Positions 1-7,975 of a stretch of DNA of 64,000 bases are shown one piece after another; positions within the stretch are counted from its first letter, which is position 1, and the number at the start of each line of letters is the position of its first letter. The stretch is from assembly GCA_963811585.1 (NCBI GenBank), contig CAWERR010000009.1, positions 310,001-374,000 on the forward strand. The letters run 5' to 3'. The position numbers were made by a program, and so were the translations under genes. The notes under the pieces are model-generated. The model saw only the letters and a list, made by a program, of their open reading frames with translations. It had not been told where the DNA came from and searched no databases. The DNA comes from JACDHG01 sp963811585. GTDB lineage: Bacteria; Actinomycetota; Actinomycetes; Propionibacteriales; Nocardioidaceae.

Positions 1-427
1 TGGCGCGGTGACCCCATTGCTCGATGCCGGCCTGACAAAACGGGAGATCCGCCAGGCGTCGAGGGAATGGGGCTTGGCGACCTGGGACAAACCGGCGGCG
101 GCGTGCCTGTCGTCGCGCATCGCCTATGGAATCGAGGTGTCACCCATGCGGCTCGCGCGGGTGGAGCGCGCCGAGGTGGCCTTGCGGGCCGTGCTGGCAG
201 CACACGATCTCGCCGTCAACAACCTGCGGGTGCGTGACCTCGGTGAGACCGCTCGGATCGAGCTGGACGCGCCGCTGGTCGCCGTCGTCGCCGGGTCGGC
301 ACTGCTGAGCGCAGCGATCGTAGAAGCTGCCACTGACGCGGGGTTTGCCGACGCGCTCATCGATCCGGCCGGGTTCCGGTCCGGCTCGATGAACGAACTG
401 CTCGCCGATCCCGAGCGGTTCCGCTAG
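1..427 (+). CDS. larE: ATP-dependent sacrificial sulfur transferase LarE, C-terminal part
   Basis: The reading frame is open from base 2 and enters from outside the window, so only about the last 141 residues are present. The segment carries the LarE signature SPLL/TPLLDAGLTKREIR followed by TWDKPAAACLSSRIAYG. In known LarE proteins the Cys of this region donates its sulfur while building the nickel-pincer cofactor of lactate racemase; many actinobacterial members are annotated only as LarE-like, so the true substrate is not proven. The C-terminus ends in NELLADPERFR, typical of a complete C-terminal end. No larA/larB/larC is visible here. A strong hairpin with a T-run follows 16 bases after the stop. 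Confidence 0.85.
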   Translation, partial: GAVTPLLDAGLTKREIRQASREWGLATWDKPAAACLSSRIAYGIEVSPMRLARVERAEVALRAVLAAHDLAVNNLRVRDLGETARIELDAPLVAVVAGSALLSAAIVEAATDAGFADALIDPAGFRSGSMNELLADPERFR

Positions 428-442
428 GCGGTACCCTGTGTC

Positions 443-466
443 CGCCCCTCCGTGGGGCGTCTTTTC
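443..466 (+). terminator. Rho-independent terminator or leader hairpin between larE and the cold-shock gene
   Basis: CGCCCC (443-448), loop TCCGT, GGGGCG (454-459), then TCTTTT. This is a textbook intrinsic terminator just after the larE stop. A TACCCT box at 432-437 could alternatively start the downstream transcript at about 444, which would make the hairpin the 5' leader of the cold-shock mRNA. Confidence 0.65.
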
Positions 467-514
467 TGTCAACGGGCGGCGCACGACGCCACCAAGAGAT
501 TCGCGAGGTTCGCA

Positions 515-898
515 GTGCCAACGGGCAAGGTCAAGTGGTACGACACCGACAAAGGGTTCGGATTTGTCACCACCGACGAGGGCGGTGATGTCTTCGTCCG
601 CTCCGACGCGTTGCCTGCGTCCGTGACCTCGCTCAAGGCCGGGACTCGGGTGGAGTTCGGGCTGGTGCAGGGACGCAAGGGCGACCAGGCGATCCAGCTG
701 ACCGTGCTCGACCCGACGCCTTCGGTGTCGAAGGCGATGCGCAAAAAGCCCGAAGACATGGTCAACATCGTCGAGGACCTGATGAAGCTGCTCGAGGGTC
801 TTGAGCAGACGTTCCGTCGCGGTCGTCACGCCGACCCACGCGCGGCCAAGCGGACGGCGGCACTCCTACGCGCGCTCGCAGCTGAGCTCGAGCTCTAG
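515..898 (+). CDS. Cold-shock domain protein with C-terminal extension
   Basis: 127 residues. Residues 1-65 form a cold-shock OB-fold with the RNA-binding motifs GKVKWYDTDKGFGFV and DVFVRSDAL, matching CspA-type RNP1 and RNP2. The remaining 60 residues are a charged, helical tail (EDMVNIVEDLMKLLEGLEQ, then an Arg/Lys-rich end), a layout common in actinobacterial CspB-like proteins and absent from 67-residue CspA. The GTG at 515 is chosen because the cold-shock fold begins there and GAGG lies 6 bases upstream; the longer frame upstream encodes nothing like the family. Likely role: single-stranded nucleic-acid chaperone in the cytoplasm. Confidence 0.9.
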   Translation: MPTGKVKWYDTDKGFGFVTTDEGGDVFVRSDALPASVTSLKAGTRVEFGLVQGRKGDQAIQLTVLDPTPSVSKAMRKKPEDMVNIVEDLMKLLEGLEQTFRRGRHADPRAAKRTAALLRALAAELEL

Positions 899-913
899 CC
901 TCCGGCGGTCACG

Positions 914-2383
914 TCAGCCGGCGGCCCGGCGGCCGACCGCCAGACCGCGCAGTACGACGGCCAGCCACCCGATCAAGGCGGCGGCGATGACCAGCAACCC
1001 GAGCCGGGGATTCAGTGGCATGATCACGCCGACGAAGCCGCCGATGACCCACGACAGCTGAAGCAGCGTCTCCGAGCGGGCGAAGACACTCGTGCGGACG
1101 CGTTCGGGGATCTCGCGCTGGATCAGCGCGTCGAGCGAGAGCTTGCCGAGCTGCTGGCTGAGGCCCGCGACCAGGGCCAGCACCATCGCGGCGAGCAGCC
1201 CGAAGAACAAGGCGGCATACACAGCCGCCGCAGCGTCGGCGATGAGCACGATCAAGACGATCGACTCAGGTTTTCGGTCCTTGAGCAACGCGCCCATACC
1301 AGTCCCAAGCGTGCTTCCAAGCCCCACCGAGCCGATCACCAAGACGAGCAGCAGGTTCTGATTGTCTTCCCACCCTGGAAAGGGCTCCTCCCGCAGCAGG
1401 AACGCCATGAACATGGTGAGGAAGCCCGACAGCATGCGCAGGCCAGCATTACAGCGCAGCGCAGTCACGACGATCGGGGTGATGCCACTGCGCGTGCGAC
1501 GGGTGTCGGTCACATCGCGCATCCCAACCTGTTCCTCGCCTTCCGACGAGTCAACGCGGCTCGGCAGCAAGACAGCAAGGATGACGCCGCCCGCATAGAC
1601 CAGTGCTGCGTAGCGCAGTGACCATTCCGCCCCGGCCAGCGCCGCGAGGGTGGCAAGCGGGGCGGAGATTGCTGCTCCGGCAATGCTGGCGATCGAGAGT
1701 CTGGAGTTGGCCTTGACCAAAGTCAGGCCCTCGGGAAGCAACCGTGGGACGGTCGCTGCGCGCGTCACGCCGTAGGCCTTCGATGCCACCAGACAGGTGA
1801 GCGCGGCCGGGTAGAGCCAGGCGGAGTCGTCTGCGACGGCACCCGCGAGGAGCCAGCAACCAAACGCCCGCACGGCGAACGTCGTACCGATCGCCCATCG
1901 GCGGCCACGGCTCAGGCGGTCGAGGAAAGGCCCGATGAGCGGTGCCAGGATCGCGAACGGCAACATCGTGATGCCGAGGAACAAGGCGACCTGTCCGCGG
2001 GCCTCGTCGCTCGGCGCGGCGAAGAACAAGGTGCCTGCGAGCGACACCGTCAGCGCTGCGTCACCGGCGGCGTTGAAAGCGTTGAGCTCCAGCAGTCGCG
2101 CGAGCCCGGACTCGCCCGCACCTCCGGAATGGGAGGCCTTCCGGGCGGCCCGGACAGCGCCGCTGGCAGCCTTCCCCGAGAAGGCAGCCACCGCGCGGCC
2201 GGCGCCTGCGGCTTTGCGAGCCCGGTCGGCTGGTGGCGGCCCCCTGCTGCCGGCGATGTGGCCCGGCTGGCCGTAGTCGGGGCGTGCCGGACTTCCCGGG
2301 GGCGGTCGGCCTGGCCGACCTTGAGGACGACCGCCGCTTCCAGGCCCCGGGCGCGGAGGCCGGCTCGGGTCGTCGGGAGGCAC
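914..2383 (-). CDS. MFS transporter with proline-rich cytoplasmic N-terminus
   Basis: 489 residues with about 12 hydrophobic segments from residue 110 onward. The first 80 residues are rich in Pro, Arg and Gly (PPRPGPGSGGRPQGRPG) and then Ala/Lys, an unusual disordered extension. A loop GPFLDRLSRGRRW between helices 2 and 3 matches the MFS A-motif. The gene converges on the cold-shock gene and diverges from the DUF3027 gene. The same neighbour order exists around M. tuberculosis Rv0876c (from memory). Substrate unknown. The start could lie further downstream since the extension is low complexity. Confidence 0.85.
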   Translation of the reverse strand: MPPDDPSRPPRPGPGSGGRPQGRPGRPPPGSPARPDYGQPGHIAGSRGPPPADRARKAAGAGRAVAAFSGKAASGAVRAARKASHSGGAGESGLARLLELNAFNAAGDAALTVSLAGTLFFAAPSDEARGQVALFLGITMLPFAILAPLIGPFLDRLSRGRRWAIGTTFAVRAFGCWLLAGAVADDSAWLYPAALTCLVASKAYGVTRAATVPRLLPEGLTLVKANSRLSIASIAGAAISAPLATLAALAGAEWSLRYAALVYAGGVILAVLLPSRVDSSEGEEQVGMRDVTDTRRTRSGITPIVVTALRCNAGLRMLSGFLTMFMAFLLREEPFPGWEDNQNLLLVLVIGSVGLGSTLGTGMGALLKDRKPESIVLIVLIADAAAAVYAALFFGLLAAMVLALVAGLSQQLGKLSLDALIQREIPERVRTSVFARSETLLQLSWVIGGFVGVIMPLNPRLGLLVIAAALIGWLAVVLRGLAVGRRAAG

Positions 2384-2461
2384 GGCCTCTATCCTGCCTT
2401 GCTTCGCCGACGGGAGACCTGATGGCCACCGGATTAGTCAAGGGGTCCCGTATGCACGAGA

Positions 2462-3271
2462 ATGGGACCGGTGATGACCGAACTGAAGTCTCGCAAGGCC
2501 GATGCCGTGCTCGATGCGGCCGTCGACGTGGCTCGCCTCGCACTGTCCGACAGCGTGCCCGAGGGTGACATCGGCGACCACCTTCATGTGGTGGCCGAGA
2601 GCGAGCGGGTTGCCACCCATTTCTTCGACTGCACCCAGAGCGGATACGCCGGCTGGCGGTGGGCGGTCACGGTCACCCGGGCGCCTCGCCAGAAGGTGGT
2701 GACCGTCAACGAGATCACCCTGCTGCCGGGCGACGACTCGCTTGTCGCTCCCGCGTGGGTGCCGTGGAAAGACCGCGTCGCTAAGGAAGACCTTGGCCCC
2801 GGGGACCTCCACCCCCGTCCCGCTGTTGACCCGCGGCTCGTCCCTGGGTATCTGGTGGGCGATGAGGCGCTTGACGACACGACGGCTCGTGAGCAGCGCG
2901 ACGTTGCACGTGAGGTCGGCCTCGGTCGGGAGCTCGTGCTCTCCGTCGACGGCCGCGATGCCGCCGCCGACCGGTGGTATGCCGGAGACCACGGCCCCCA
3001 GACCCCGATTGCTAAGGCCGCTCCCGCGCACTGCGCCACGTGCGGTTTCCTGGTGCGAGTTGGTGGGCCGCTGTCATCGATGTTCGGCGTCTGCGCCAAT
3101 GCGTCTGCGCCGAGCGACGGCGCCGTTGTATCCCTCGACCATGGCTGCGGCAGCCACTCCGACGTAGTCGAGGAGCAGCCCTCACAGGCGAGTGCCGCGC
3201 CAACCCCGGTGCTCGACACGACCACCTGGGACACCTGGGGCGACAGCGAGCTGGAGATCATCGCCCGCTGA
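2462..3271 (+). CDS. DUF3027 domain-containing protein
   Basis: 269 residues, soluble. The conserved actinobacterial DUF3027 pattern is visible: CTQSGYAGWRW, APRQKVVTVNE, LLPGDDSLVAPAWVPWKDR, then DPRLVPGY and RELVLS. A late Cys cluster, CATCGFLVRVGGPL then FGVCANASAP and DHGCGSHS, could bind zinc. Function is unknown. Two ATG codons, 2462 and 2474, are possible; the second gives MTELKSRKAD. The stop codon sits inside the loop of a hairpin. Confidence 0.9.
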   Translation: MGPVMTELKSRKADAVLDAAVDVARLALSDSVPEGDIGDHLHVVAESERVATHFFDCTQSGYAGWRWAVTVTRAPRQKVVTVNEITLLPGDDSLVAPAWVPWKDRVAKEDLGPGDLHPRPAVDPRLVPGYLVGDEALDDTTAREQRDVAREVGLGRELVLSVDGRDAAADRWYAGDHGPQTPIAKAAPAHCATCGFLVRVGGPLSSMFGVCANASAPSDGAVVSLDHGCGSHSDVVEEQPSQASAAPTPVLDTTTWDTWGDSELEIIAR

Positions 3272-3280
3272 GAAGCGGGC
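3263..3280. terminator. Hairpin terminator between convergent genes
   Basis: GCCCGCT (3263-3269), loop GAGA, AGCGGGC (3274-3280). It lies at the convergence of the DUF3027 and DUF2530 genes and holds the DUF3027 stop codon. No T-run, as is common in actinobacteria. Confidence 0.55.
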
Positions 3281-3286
3281 CAGCTC

Positions 3287-3721
3287 TCAGAGTCCGGCCG
3301 CGCCGAGCGGGCTTGTCTCGACGGCAGTTGGCGGACGCTCGGCCAGTTGGCGCCGACGACGCCTGCAGTACTCGATCCCGATCAGCCCCAGGCCGAAACC
3401 AGCCAGGCAGGTCCACAGCCACCACAGGCGGCCGTTTGCCTCCAGGGTCGAGTAGAACGGCAGCAGTGCCAACCCCGCCACCAACCACACGATCGTGCCC
3501 ACGGCGATCGTGCGAACGCCAGTGACGTCGAGCGGTTGGACCTTCGCCGTGACGTAGGTACGTCGCCGGATCTCAATCGACTCGATTGGCGGGCGGCCAC
3601 CGAACGGATCAGGGTCATGGATGGCGTTGATCTCACGCATCCGGTCGACCGGACGTGGCCGGGTCCGCGGAGCACGAGCCGCGCGATCTGCGCGCCGCGC
3701 CCCCTGCTTGTCCTTCGCCAC
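3287..3721 (-). CDS. DUF2530 domain-containing membrane protein
   Basis: 144 residues. A basic N-terminus of about 60 residues leads into KVQPLDVTGVRTIAVGTIVW and two transmembrane helices (about 75-95 and 100-120), ending RRRRRQLAERP. This is the DUF2530 layout, found only in actinobacteria and of unknown role. It converges with the DUF3027 gene 15 bases away and diverges from the permease gene. The N-terminus may be shorter than given, since the start region is Arg-rich and lacks a clear ribosome site. Confidence 0.8.
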   Translation of the reverse strand: MAKDKQGARRADRAARAPRTRPRPVDRMREINAIHDPDPFGGRPPIESIEIRRRTYVTAKVQPLDVTGVRTIAVGTIVWLVAGLALLPFYSTLEANGRLWWLWTCLAGFGLGLIGIEYCRRRRRQLAERPPTAVETSPLGAAGL

Positions 3722-3773
3722 GACACCTAGGGTACGCCGAAGCAGCCGCGCCTTCGGGACGAGCGCAACGTCC

Positions 3774-3779
3774 TACGAT
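3774..3779 (+). promoter_or_regulatory. -10 box for a leaderless permease mRNA
   Basis: TACGAT fits TANNNT and is followed by exactly six bases and the GTG at 3786. That spacing places the transcription start at the start codon. Confidence 0.5.
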
Positions 3780-3785
3780 GCGTCT

Positions 3786-5288
3786 GTGAACTCTGAGAGC
3801 AAAGGCAGCGTGCGACGTCCGACGTCGGACGCATCGGTTCTGGACAGGTACTTCAAGATCACCGAGCGCGGCTCGACCGTCGCACGGGAGATCCGTGGCG
3901 GGCTGGTCACGTTCTTCACGATGGCCTACATCGTCGTCCTCAACCCCTTCATCCTTGGCGGCGCGGTCGACGTGGACCAGAACCCGATCTTCGGGTCGGT
4001 GCCGTTCGACGACGGTCTTGCGCAGATCGCCGCTGTGACAGCCCTGGCGGCAGGAGTGCTGACGATCCTGATGGGCTTAGTCGCCAACTACCCGATGGCG
4101 CTTGCCACTGGGTTGGGGCTCAACGCGTTCGTCGCGTTCGCGGTTGCCGCCGAAATGACGTGGGCCGAGGCGATGGGCCTGGTGGTGCTCGAAGGGCTGG
4201 TGATCCTCGTCCTGGTGCTCACCGGCTTCCGGGTGGCGGTCTTCCGCGCCATCCCTGCGGCGTTGAAGATCGCCATCAGCGTGGGGATCGGGCTCTTCAT
4301 CGCGCTGATCGGTTTCTACGATGCCGGCTTCGTGAACCGCCCGTTCGCTACCAACGCGCCGCCTCTCGAGCTCGGTGTGGCAGGTGTGCTGATCGGCTGG
4401 CCGGTGCTGGTCTTCGTGCTGGGGCTGCTGCTGATGATCGTGCTGTACGTCAAGCGGGTCAAAGGAGCCATCTTGATCAGCATCGTGGCCGCCACCGTCC
4501 TCGCGATCATCATGGAGTCGATCGGGGACTTCGGCAGCCAGGGTTACGACCCAGCTGTCAACGCGCTGACGAATCCGACCGGCTGGAACCTCACGTCCCC
4601 GCAGCTGCCGGACTCCATCGTCGCCACGCCGGACTTCGCGCTGCTTGGCAACTTCTCGCTGTTCGGCGCGTTCGAGAGCGCCGGTGTCATCACCGCTCTG
4701 CTGTTCGTGTTCACCCTTCTCCTGGCCGACTTCTTCGACACGATGGGGACGATGACGGCCATCGGAGCCGAGGCGGGGCTGCTCGACGAGAAGGGGATGC
4801 CGCCCAACACGCAGCGCATCCTCATCGTCGACTCGGTCGCGGCGGCGGCCGGTGGTGCTGCCTCCGCGTCGAGCAACACGTCATACATCGAATCGGCCTC
4901 TGGGGTGGGTGAGGGTGCCCGCACCGGACTGGCAAGTGTGGTGACCGGGCTGCTGTTCCTGCTGGCGACGTTCTTCGCACCGCTGGTCGCGATCATTCCT
5001 CAGGAAGCCGCGGCGCCGGCGCTCGTCCTCGTGGGCTTCCTGATGATGAGCCAGGTCAAGAACATCGACTGGGAGGACTACGACATCGCCATCCCGGCAT
5101 TCCTGACGGTCGTCGTCATGCCCTTCTCCTACTCGATCTCTGCCGGGATCGGCGCCGGCTTCATCGTGTACGTCGTGCTCAGGATCGCTCGCGGCAAGGC
5201 GAGGGAGGTGCATCCGCTGCTCTGGGTGATTGCCGCGCTGTTCGTCCTCTACTTCGCCATCGATCCCGTCACCGACCTGTTGACCTGA
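3786..5288 (+). CDS. NCS2 family purine permease (AzgA-like)
   Basis: 500 residues and about 12-13 membrane segments. Family marks are FFTMAYIVVLNPFIL near the N-terminus, NYPMALATGLGLNAFVAF, and the helix-8 region DFFDTMGTMTAIGAEAGLL followed by SSNTSYIESASGVGEG. These match the AzgA/GhxP branch, proton-coupled adenine, guanine or hypoxanthine importers. The GTG at 3786 is preferred: it follows a -10-like box by six bases, it avoids overlap with the opposite-strand gene, and the residues it gives (LDRYFKITERGST) start this family. Longer frames upstream are Arg-rich and antisense to DUF2530. Stands alone, not in an operon. Confidence 0.9.
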   Translation: MNSESKGSVRRPTSDASVLDRYFKITERGSTVAREIRGGLVTFFTMAYIVVLNPFILGGAVDVDQNPIFGSVPFDDGLAQIAAVTALAAGVLTILMGLVANYPMALATGLGLNAFVAFAVAAEMTWAEAMGLVVLEGLVILVLVLTGFRVAVFRAIPAALKIAISVGIGLFIALIGFYDAGFVNRPFATNAPPLELGVAGVLIGWPVLVFVLGLLLMIVLYVKRVKGAILISIVAATVLAIIMESIGDFGSQGYDPAVNALTNPTGWNLTSPQLPDSIVATPDFALLGNFSLFGAFESAGVITALLFVFTLLLADFFDTMGTMTAIGAEAGLLDEKGMPPNTQRILIVDSVAAAAGGAASASSNTSYIESASGVGEGARTGLASVVTGLLFLLATFFAPLVAIIPQEAAAPALVLVGFLMMSQVKNIDWEDYDIAIPAFLTVVVMPFSYSISAGIGAGFIVYVVLRIARGKAREVHPLLWVIAALFVLYFAIDPVTDLLT

Positions 5289-5353
5289 CACTTGTCAGTC
5301 CGGTCGAGCCCTCTTCCGTCGGTCGACCTTGTCGAGACCCATTCCTCCCTTTT

Positions 5354-5383
5354 CCTTAGCGAGGCTAATGAGTTAAACTAAGG
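5354..5383 (+). promoter_or_regulatory. Leaderless marR promoter with overlapping inverted repeats
   Basis: TAAACT (5374-5379) lies seven bases before the ATG at 5387, the spacing of a leaderless mRNA. TTAGC-GAG-GCTAA (5356-5368) and the wider pair CCTTAG/CTAAGG (5354-5359, 5378-5383) overlap the -35/-10 region. This is a good candidate for an autorepressor operator, as MarR proteins usually bind palindromes in their own promoter. AAGGAG at 5380-5385 is too close to the ATG to act as a normal ribosome site. Confidence 0.6.
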
Positions 5384-5386
5384 AGT

Positions 5387-5836
5387 ATGCCCACCGAAGT
5401 CATCAAGATCGCCCGTACCGACGCTGGTCTCGCGAGCGCGATGCGGGTGTCGGTGATGCGGTTGTCGCGCCGGCTGCGCAACGAGCGCGAGGTCAGCGAC
5501 GACCTCACGGCAAACCACCTCGCGGTCCTCGGCACGCTGACACGACACGATGCCCTGACCATCGGCGAGCTTGCGGCGCTGGAGAAGGTTCAGCCCCCGT
5601 CGATGACGCGGATCGTCGACCGCCTTACTGAGAAGGGCTTGGTACGCCGAGAGCCGCACCCTGACGACCGCCGACTCGTGGTCGTCAAGCTGACATCGAC
5701 CGCTGACGCGGTCATTCGCGAAGCGCGTCGACGTAAGGAGGCCTGGCTCGCCCTCCGCCTCAAGGAGCTGACCGCTGAAGAGCGACAGATCCTCCGTGAC
5801 GCTGCCCCCATCCTTGAGCGCCTCTCCCAGGCATGA
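5387..5836 (+). CDS. MarR family transcriptional regulator
   Basis: 149 residues. The winged helix-turn-helix is clear: LTANHLAVLGTLTRHDALTI, ELAALEKVQPPSMTRIVDRL as the recognition region, then the wing EKGLVRREPHPDDRRLV, with dimerisation helices at both ends. It is the first gene of an operon: its stop overlaps the next start (ATGA), and the downstream MFS exporter is the probable target. M. tuberculosis Rv0880 occupies a similar place (from memory). Effector unknown. Confidence 0.92.
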   Translation: MPTEVIKIARTDAGLASAMRVSVMRLSRRLRNEREVSDDLTANHLAVLGTLTRHDALTIGELAALEKVQPPSMTRIVDRLTEKGLVRREPHPDDRRLVVVKLTSTADAVIREARRRKEAWLALRLKELTAEERQILRDAAPILERLSQA

Positions 5837-7089
5837 GCCCCACGTTCCAAGCCCTGGCTATCCGCAACTTCCGGATCTACTCCGGTGGCAGTCTGATCAG
5901 CAACACCGGCACTTGGATGCAACGGGTCGCCCAAGACTGGCTGGTCCTGCAGCTGACCGCGTCGGGCAGTGCGCTCGGCATCACCACCGGCCTGCAGTTC
6001 CTCCCGTTCCTTATCGTCACGCCGCTCGCAGGTCTGCTCGCCGATCGCTACTCGAAGCGCACCTTGCTCGTGTTCACCCAGGGCTCGCTGGCAGTTACCT
6101 CCGGCATCCTCGGCCTGCTCGCGGTCACCGGCACCGCCGAGGTCTGGCACGTGTGGGTGTTGGCATTTCTGTTCGGGTGCGGCACCGCGTGCGACACACC
6201 AGCGCGCCAGTCGTTCGTAGTCGAGATGGTGGGTCTCGACAACCTGCCGAACGCCGTCGGGCTCAACTCCGCCTCCTTCAACATGGGCCGGATCGCCGGT
6301 CCCGCCATGGCAGGATTCCTGATCGCCGCACTGGGCAGTGGGGTCCGCGCCACCGGGGTCGTCATCTTGGTCAACGCGGTCAGCTACCTCGCGGTCATCT
6401 GGTCGCTGCGGATCATGCGGACGGCGGATCTGAACGTCTCCATCCCGCTGCCTCGGGCGAAGGGTGCGGTGCGTGACGGCATCCGCTACATCCGCAAGAG
6501 GCCGCTGCTCGTTTTCGTGTTCACCGTGGCGTTCTTCGCCGGCACATTCGGGCTGAACTTCCAGATGACGAGCGCGTTGATGGCGACGCAGGTTTTCGAG
6601 AAGGGCGCCGGTCAGTACGGCCTGCTCGGAACGATCATGGCCGTCGGTGCCTTGACTGGCTCTCTGCTGGCCGCCCGGCGCGGGTACCCGCGGCGGCTCC
6701 TGCTGGTCTTGGCCCCGACGTCGTTCGCCGTGGTGGAGATCGTGGCTGGCCTGATGCCGACGTACTGGACGTTCGCTGCAATCCTGCCGCTGCTCGGCAT
6801 CACGTCGCTGACGATGATGAACTCGCTGCAGACGGTGGTGCAGATGTCGGTCGACTCCGACATGCGTGGTCGGGTGATGGCGCTCTACATGATGACGTTG
6901 ATGGGCGGGACGCCGGTCGGCGCGCCCATCGTCGGCTGGGTAGGGGAGACGTTCGGTGCGCGTTGGACTCTGATCGGTGGCGGCATAGCCACGTTGTTCG
7001 GCATCCTGATCGCGACCCTGTGGCTGATCCGGGCCGAGGAGATCGTGGTCAAGGACGTGTCGGTCCGTGCTGACAGAATCTCGGCATGA
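5833..7089 (+). CDS. MFS transporter (EntS-like drug/siderophore exporter group)
   Basis: 418 residues with 12 likely membrane segments. SPTFQALAIRNFRIYSGG and NTGTWMQRVAQDWLVLQLT are typical of the MFS_3/EntS group, and GLLADRYSKRTLL is the A-motif loop. Translation is coupled to marR upstream and to the next gene downstream, each by a 4-base overlap, so the transporter is probably under control of the MarR protein and may export a toxic compound. The exact substrate cannot be read from sequence. Confidence 0.9.
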   Translation: MSPTFQALAIRNFRIYSGGSLISNTGTWMQRVAQDWLVLQLTASGSALGITTGLQFLPFLIVTPLAGLLADRYSKRTLLVFTQGSLAVTSGILGLLAVTGTAEVWHVWVLAFLFGCGTACDTPARQSFVVEMVGLDNLPNAVGLNSASFNMGRIAGPAMAGFLIAALGSGVRATGVVILVNAVSYLAVIWSLRIMRTADLNVSIPLPRAKGAVRDGIRYIRKRPLLVFVFTVAFFAGTFGLNFQMTSALMATQVFEKGAGQYGLLGTIMAVGALTGSLLAARRGYPRRLLLVLAPTSFAVVEIVAGLMPTYWTFAAILPLLGITSLTMMNSLQTVVQMSVDSDMRGRVMALYMMTLMGGTPVGAPIVGWVGETFGARWTLIGGGIATLFGILIATLWLIRAEEIVVKDVSVRADRISA

Positions 7090-7847
7090 CGATCCGCCTG
7101 GACGCTGATAGATACTTCTCGCTCATCGACACCGACACGGAGCGCCTGCTCGAGCTCGGCACGCGCGGCCGCACCCAGGTCGTGCCATGCCTTGACGGCT
7201 GGGACGTCGCCGAGGTGTTGTGGCATGTTGCTGGCGTCTACGAACACAAGGTGCGAGTGATGGCCGACAACGCCTGGCCTGACCCGTGGCCACCTCCGGA
7301 GTTCCAAGACCGAGACGAGATCGAGTTCCTCCGAGCAGCAAAGGCCGATCTGTTCGAGGAGTTCTCCCGCCACGACATCAGTGAGCAGACGACGACGTTC
7401 GGCGATCCTGCGCTCGACGAGCGTGACGGCACGATCGCGTTCTGGGCGCGCCGGATGGCACTCGAGATCGCGGTGCATCGGTATGACGCCGAGCTTGCCC
7501 ACGACGACACGACCGATGTCGCCGAAGACCTTGCCCTCGACGGGATCGACGAGATGCTCCGGCTGATGTTGGCCGGCCCCTGGTGGGACAAGGGAGAGAC
7601 CGCACATCCGGTCGACGCCGCGGTCGCCGTCGAGTCGGCAAGCCACCGATGGGTGTGCACTCTCGACGCGCGTCGGGTCACCATTACCGACGACCAGACT
7701 GCACCGGCTGACGCCACCGTGTCGGGAGACCCGGGTGGTGTGTTCTTGTGGCTCTGGGGTCGGCGTGACGACAGCCGGGTGACCTTCTCAGGAGACCTCG
7801 ACATAGTCCATGAATTCCGCGGCCGAATCGTGGAATGTTCCAATTGA
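7086..7847 (+). CDS. Maleylpyruvate isomerase N-terminal domain protein (mycothiol-dependent type)
   Basis: 253 residues with the DinB-like four-helix metal-binding fold. Helix 1 contains TERLLELGTRGRTQVVPCLDGW, the His of WDVAEVLWHVAGVYEHK and the late H of ARRMALEIAVHRYDAELA form the likely triple-His metal site. The C-terminal 80 residues match the MDMPI C-terminal (SCP2-like) domain: TVSGDPGGVFLWLWGRRDD and VTFSGDL. Members use mycothiol as cofactor in isomerisation or detoxification. It is the third gene of the marR-MFS operon, consistent with a stress or detoxification role. Confidence 0.88.
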   Translation: MTIRLDADRYFSLIDTDTERLLELGTRGRTQVVPCLDGWDVAEVLWHVAGVYEHKVRVMADNAWPDPWPPPEFQDRDEIEFLRAAKADLFEEFSRHDISEQTTTFGDPALDERDGTIAFWARRMALEIAVHRYDAELAHDDTTDVAEDLALDGIDEMLRLMLAGPWWDKGETAHPVDAAVAVESASHRWVCTLDARRVTITDDQTAPADATVSGDPGGVFLWLWGRRDDSRVTFSGDLDIVHEFRGRIVECSN

Positions 7848-7879
7848 TCCATCGTCGAGGAAAAACGCCGCCCAGGGCG

Positions 7880-7885
7880 TAGCCT
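7880..7885 (+). promoter_or_regulatory. -10 box before the tiny membrane ORF
   Basis: TAGCCT fits TANNNT and stands six bases before the GTG at 7892, again the leaderless arrangement. Confidence 0.45.
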
Positions 7886-7891
7886 CGCAAA

Positions 7892-7975
7892 GTGCACCCC
7901 CGTTACCGCCGCCTGATCATCCCCGGCGCTCTCGTCGTGCTCCTGGTGATCGTCGTCGTGGCGGCCGTCAAGTGA
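7892..7975 (+). CDS. 27-residue single-span membrane peptide
   Basis: GTG start, then HPRYRRLIIPG, a run of Val/Leu/Ile (ALVVLLVIVVVAAV) and a terminal Lys. This is a basic N-terminus followed by one transmembrane helix. Its stop codon overlaps the GTG of the methyltransferase (GTGA at 7972-7975), so the two are translationally coupled. A -10 box sits six bases upstream. No known family is claimed; it may be a real small membrane protein or a coupling leader peptide. Too short for most gene callers. Confidence 0.5.
   Translation: MHPRYRRLIIPGALVVLLVIVVVAAVK

Noticed and set aside
5380..5385. AAGGAG ribosome-binding site of marR
   Set aside because: Only one base separates it from the ATG; the -10 box spacing suggests a leaderless mRNA instead.
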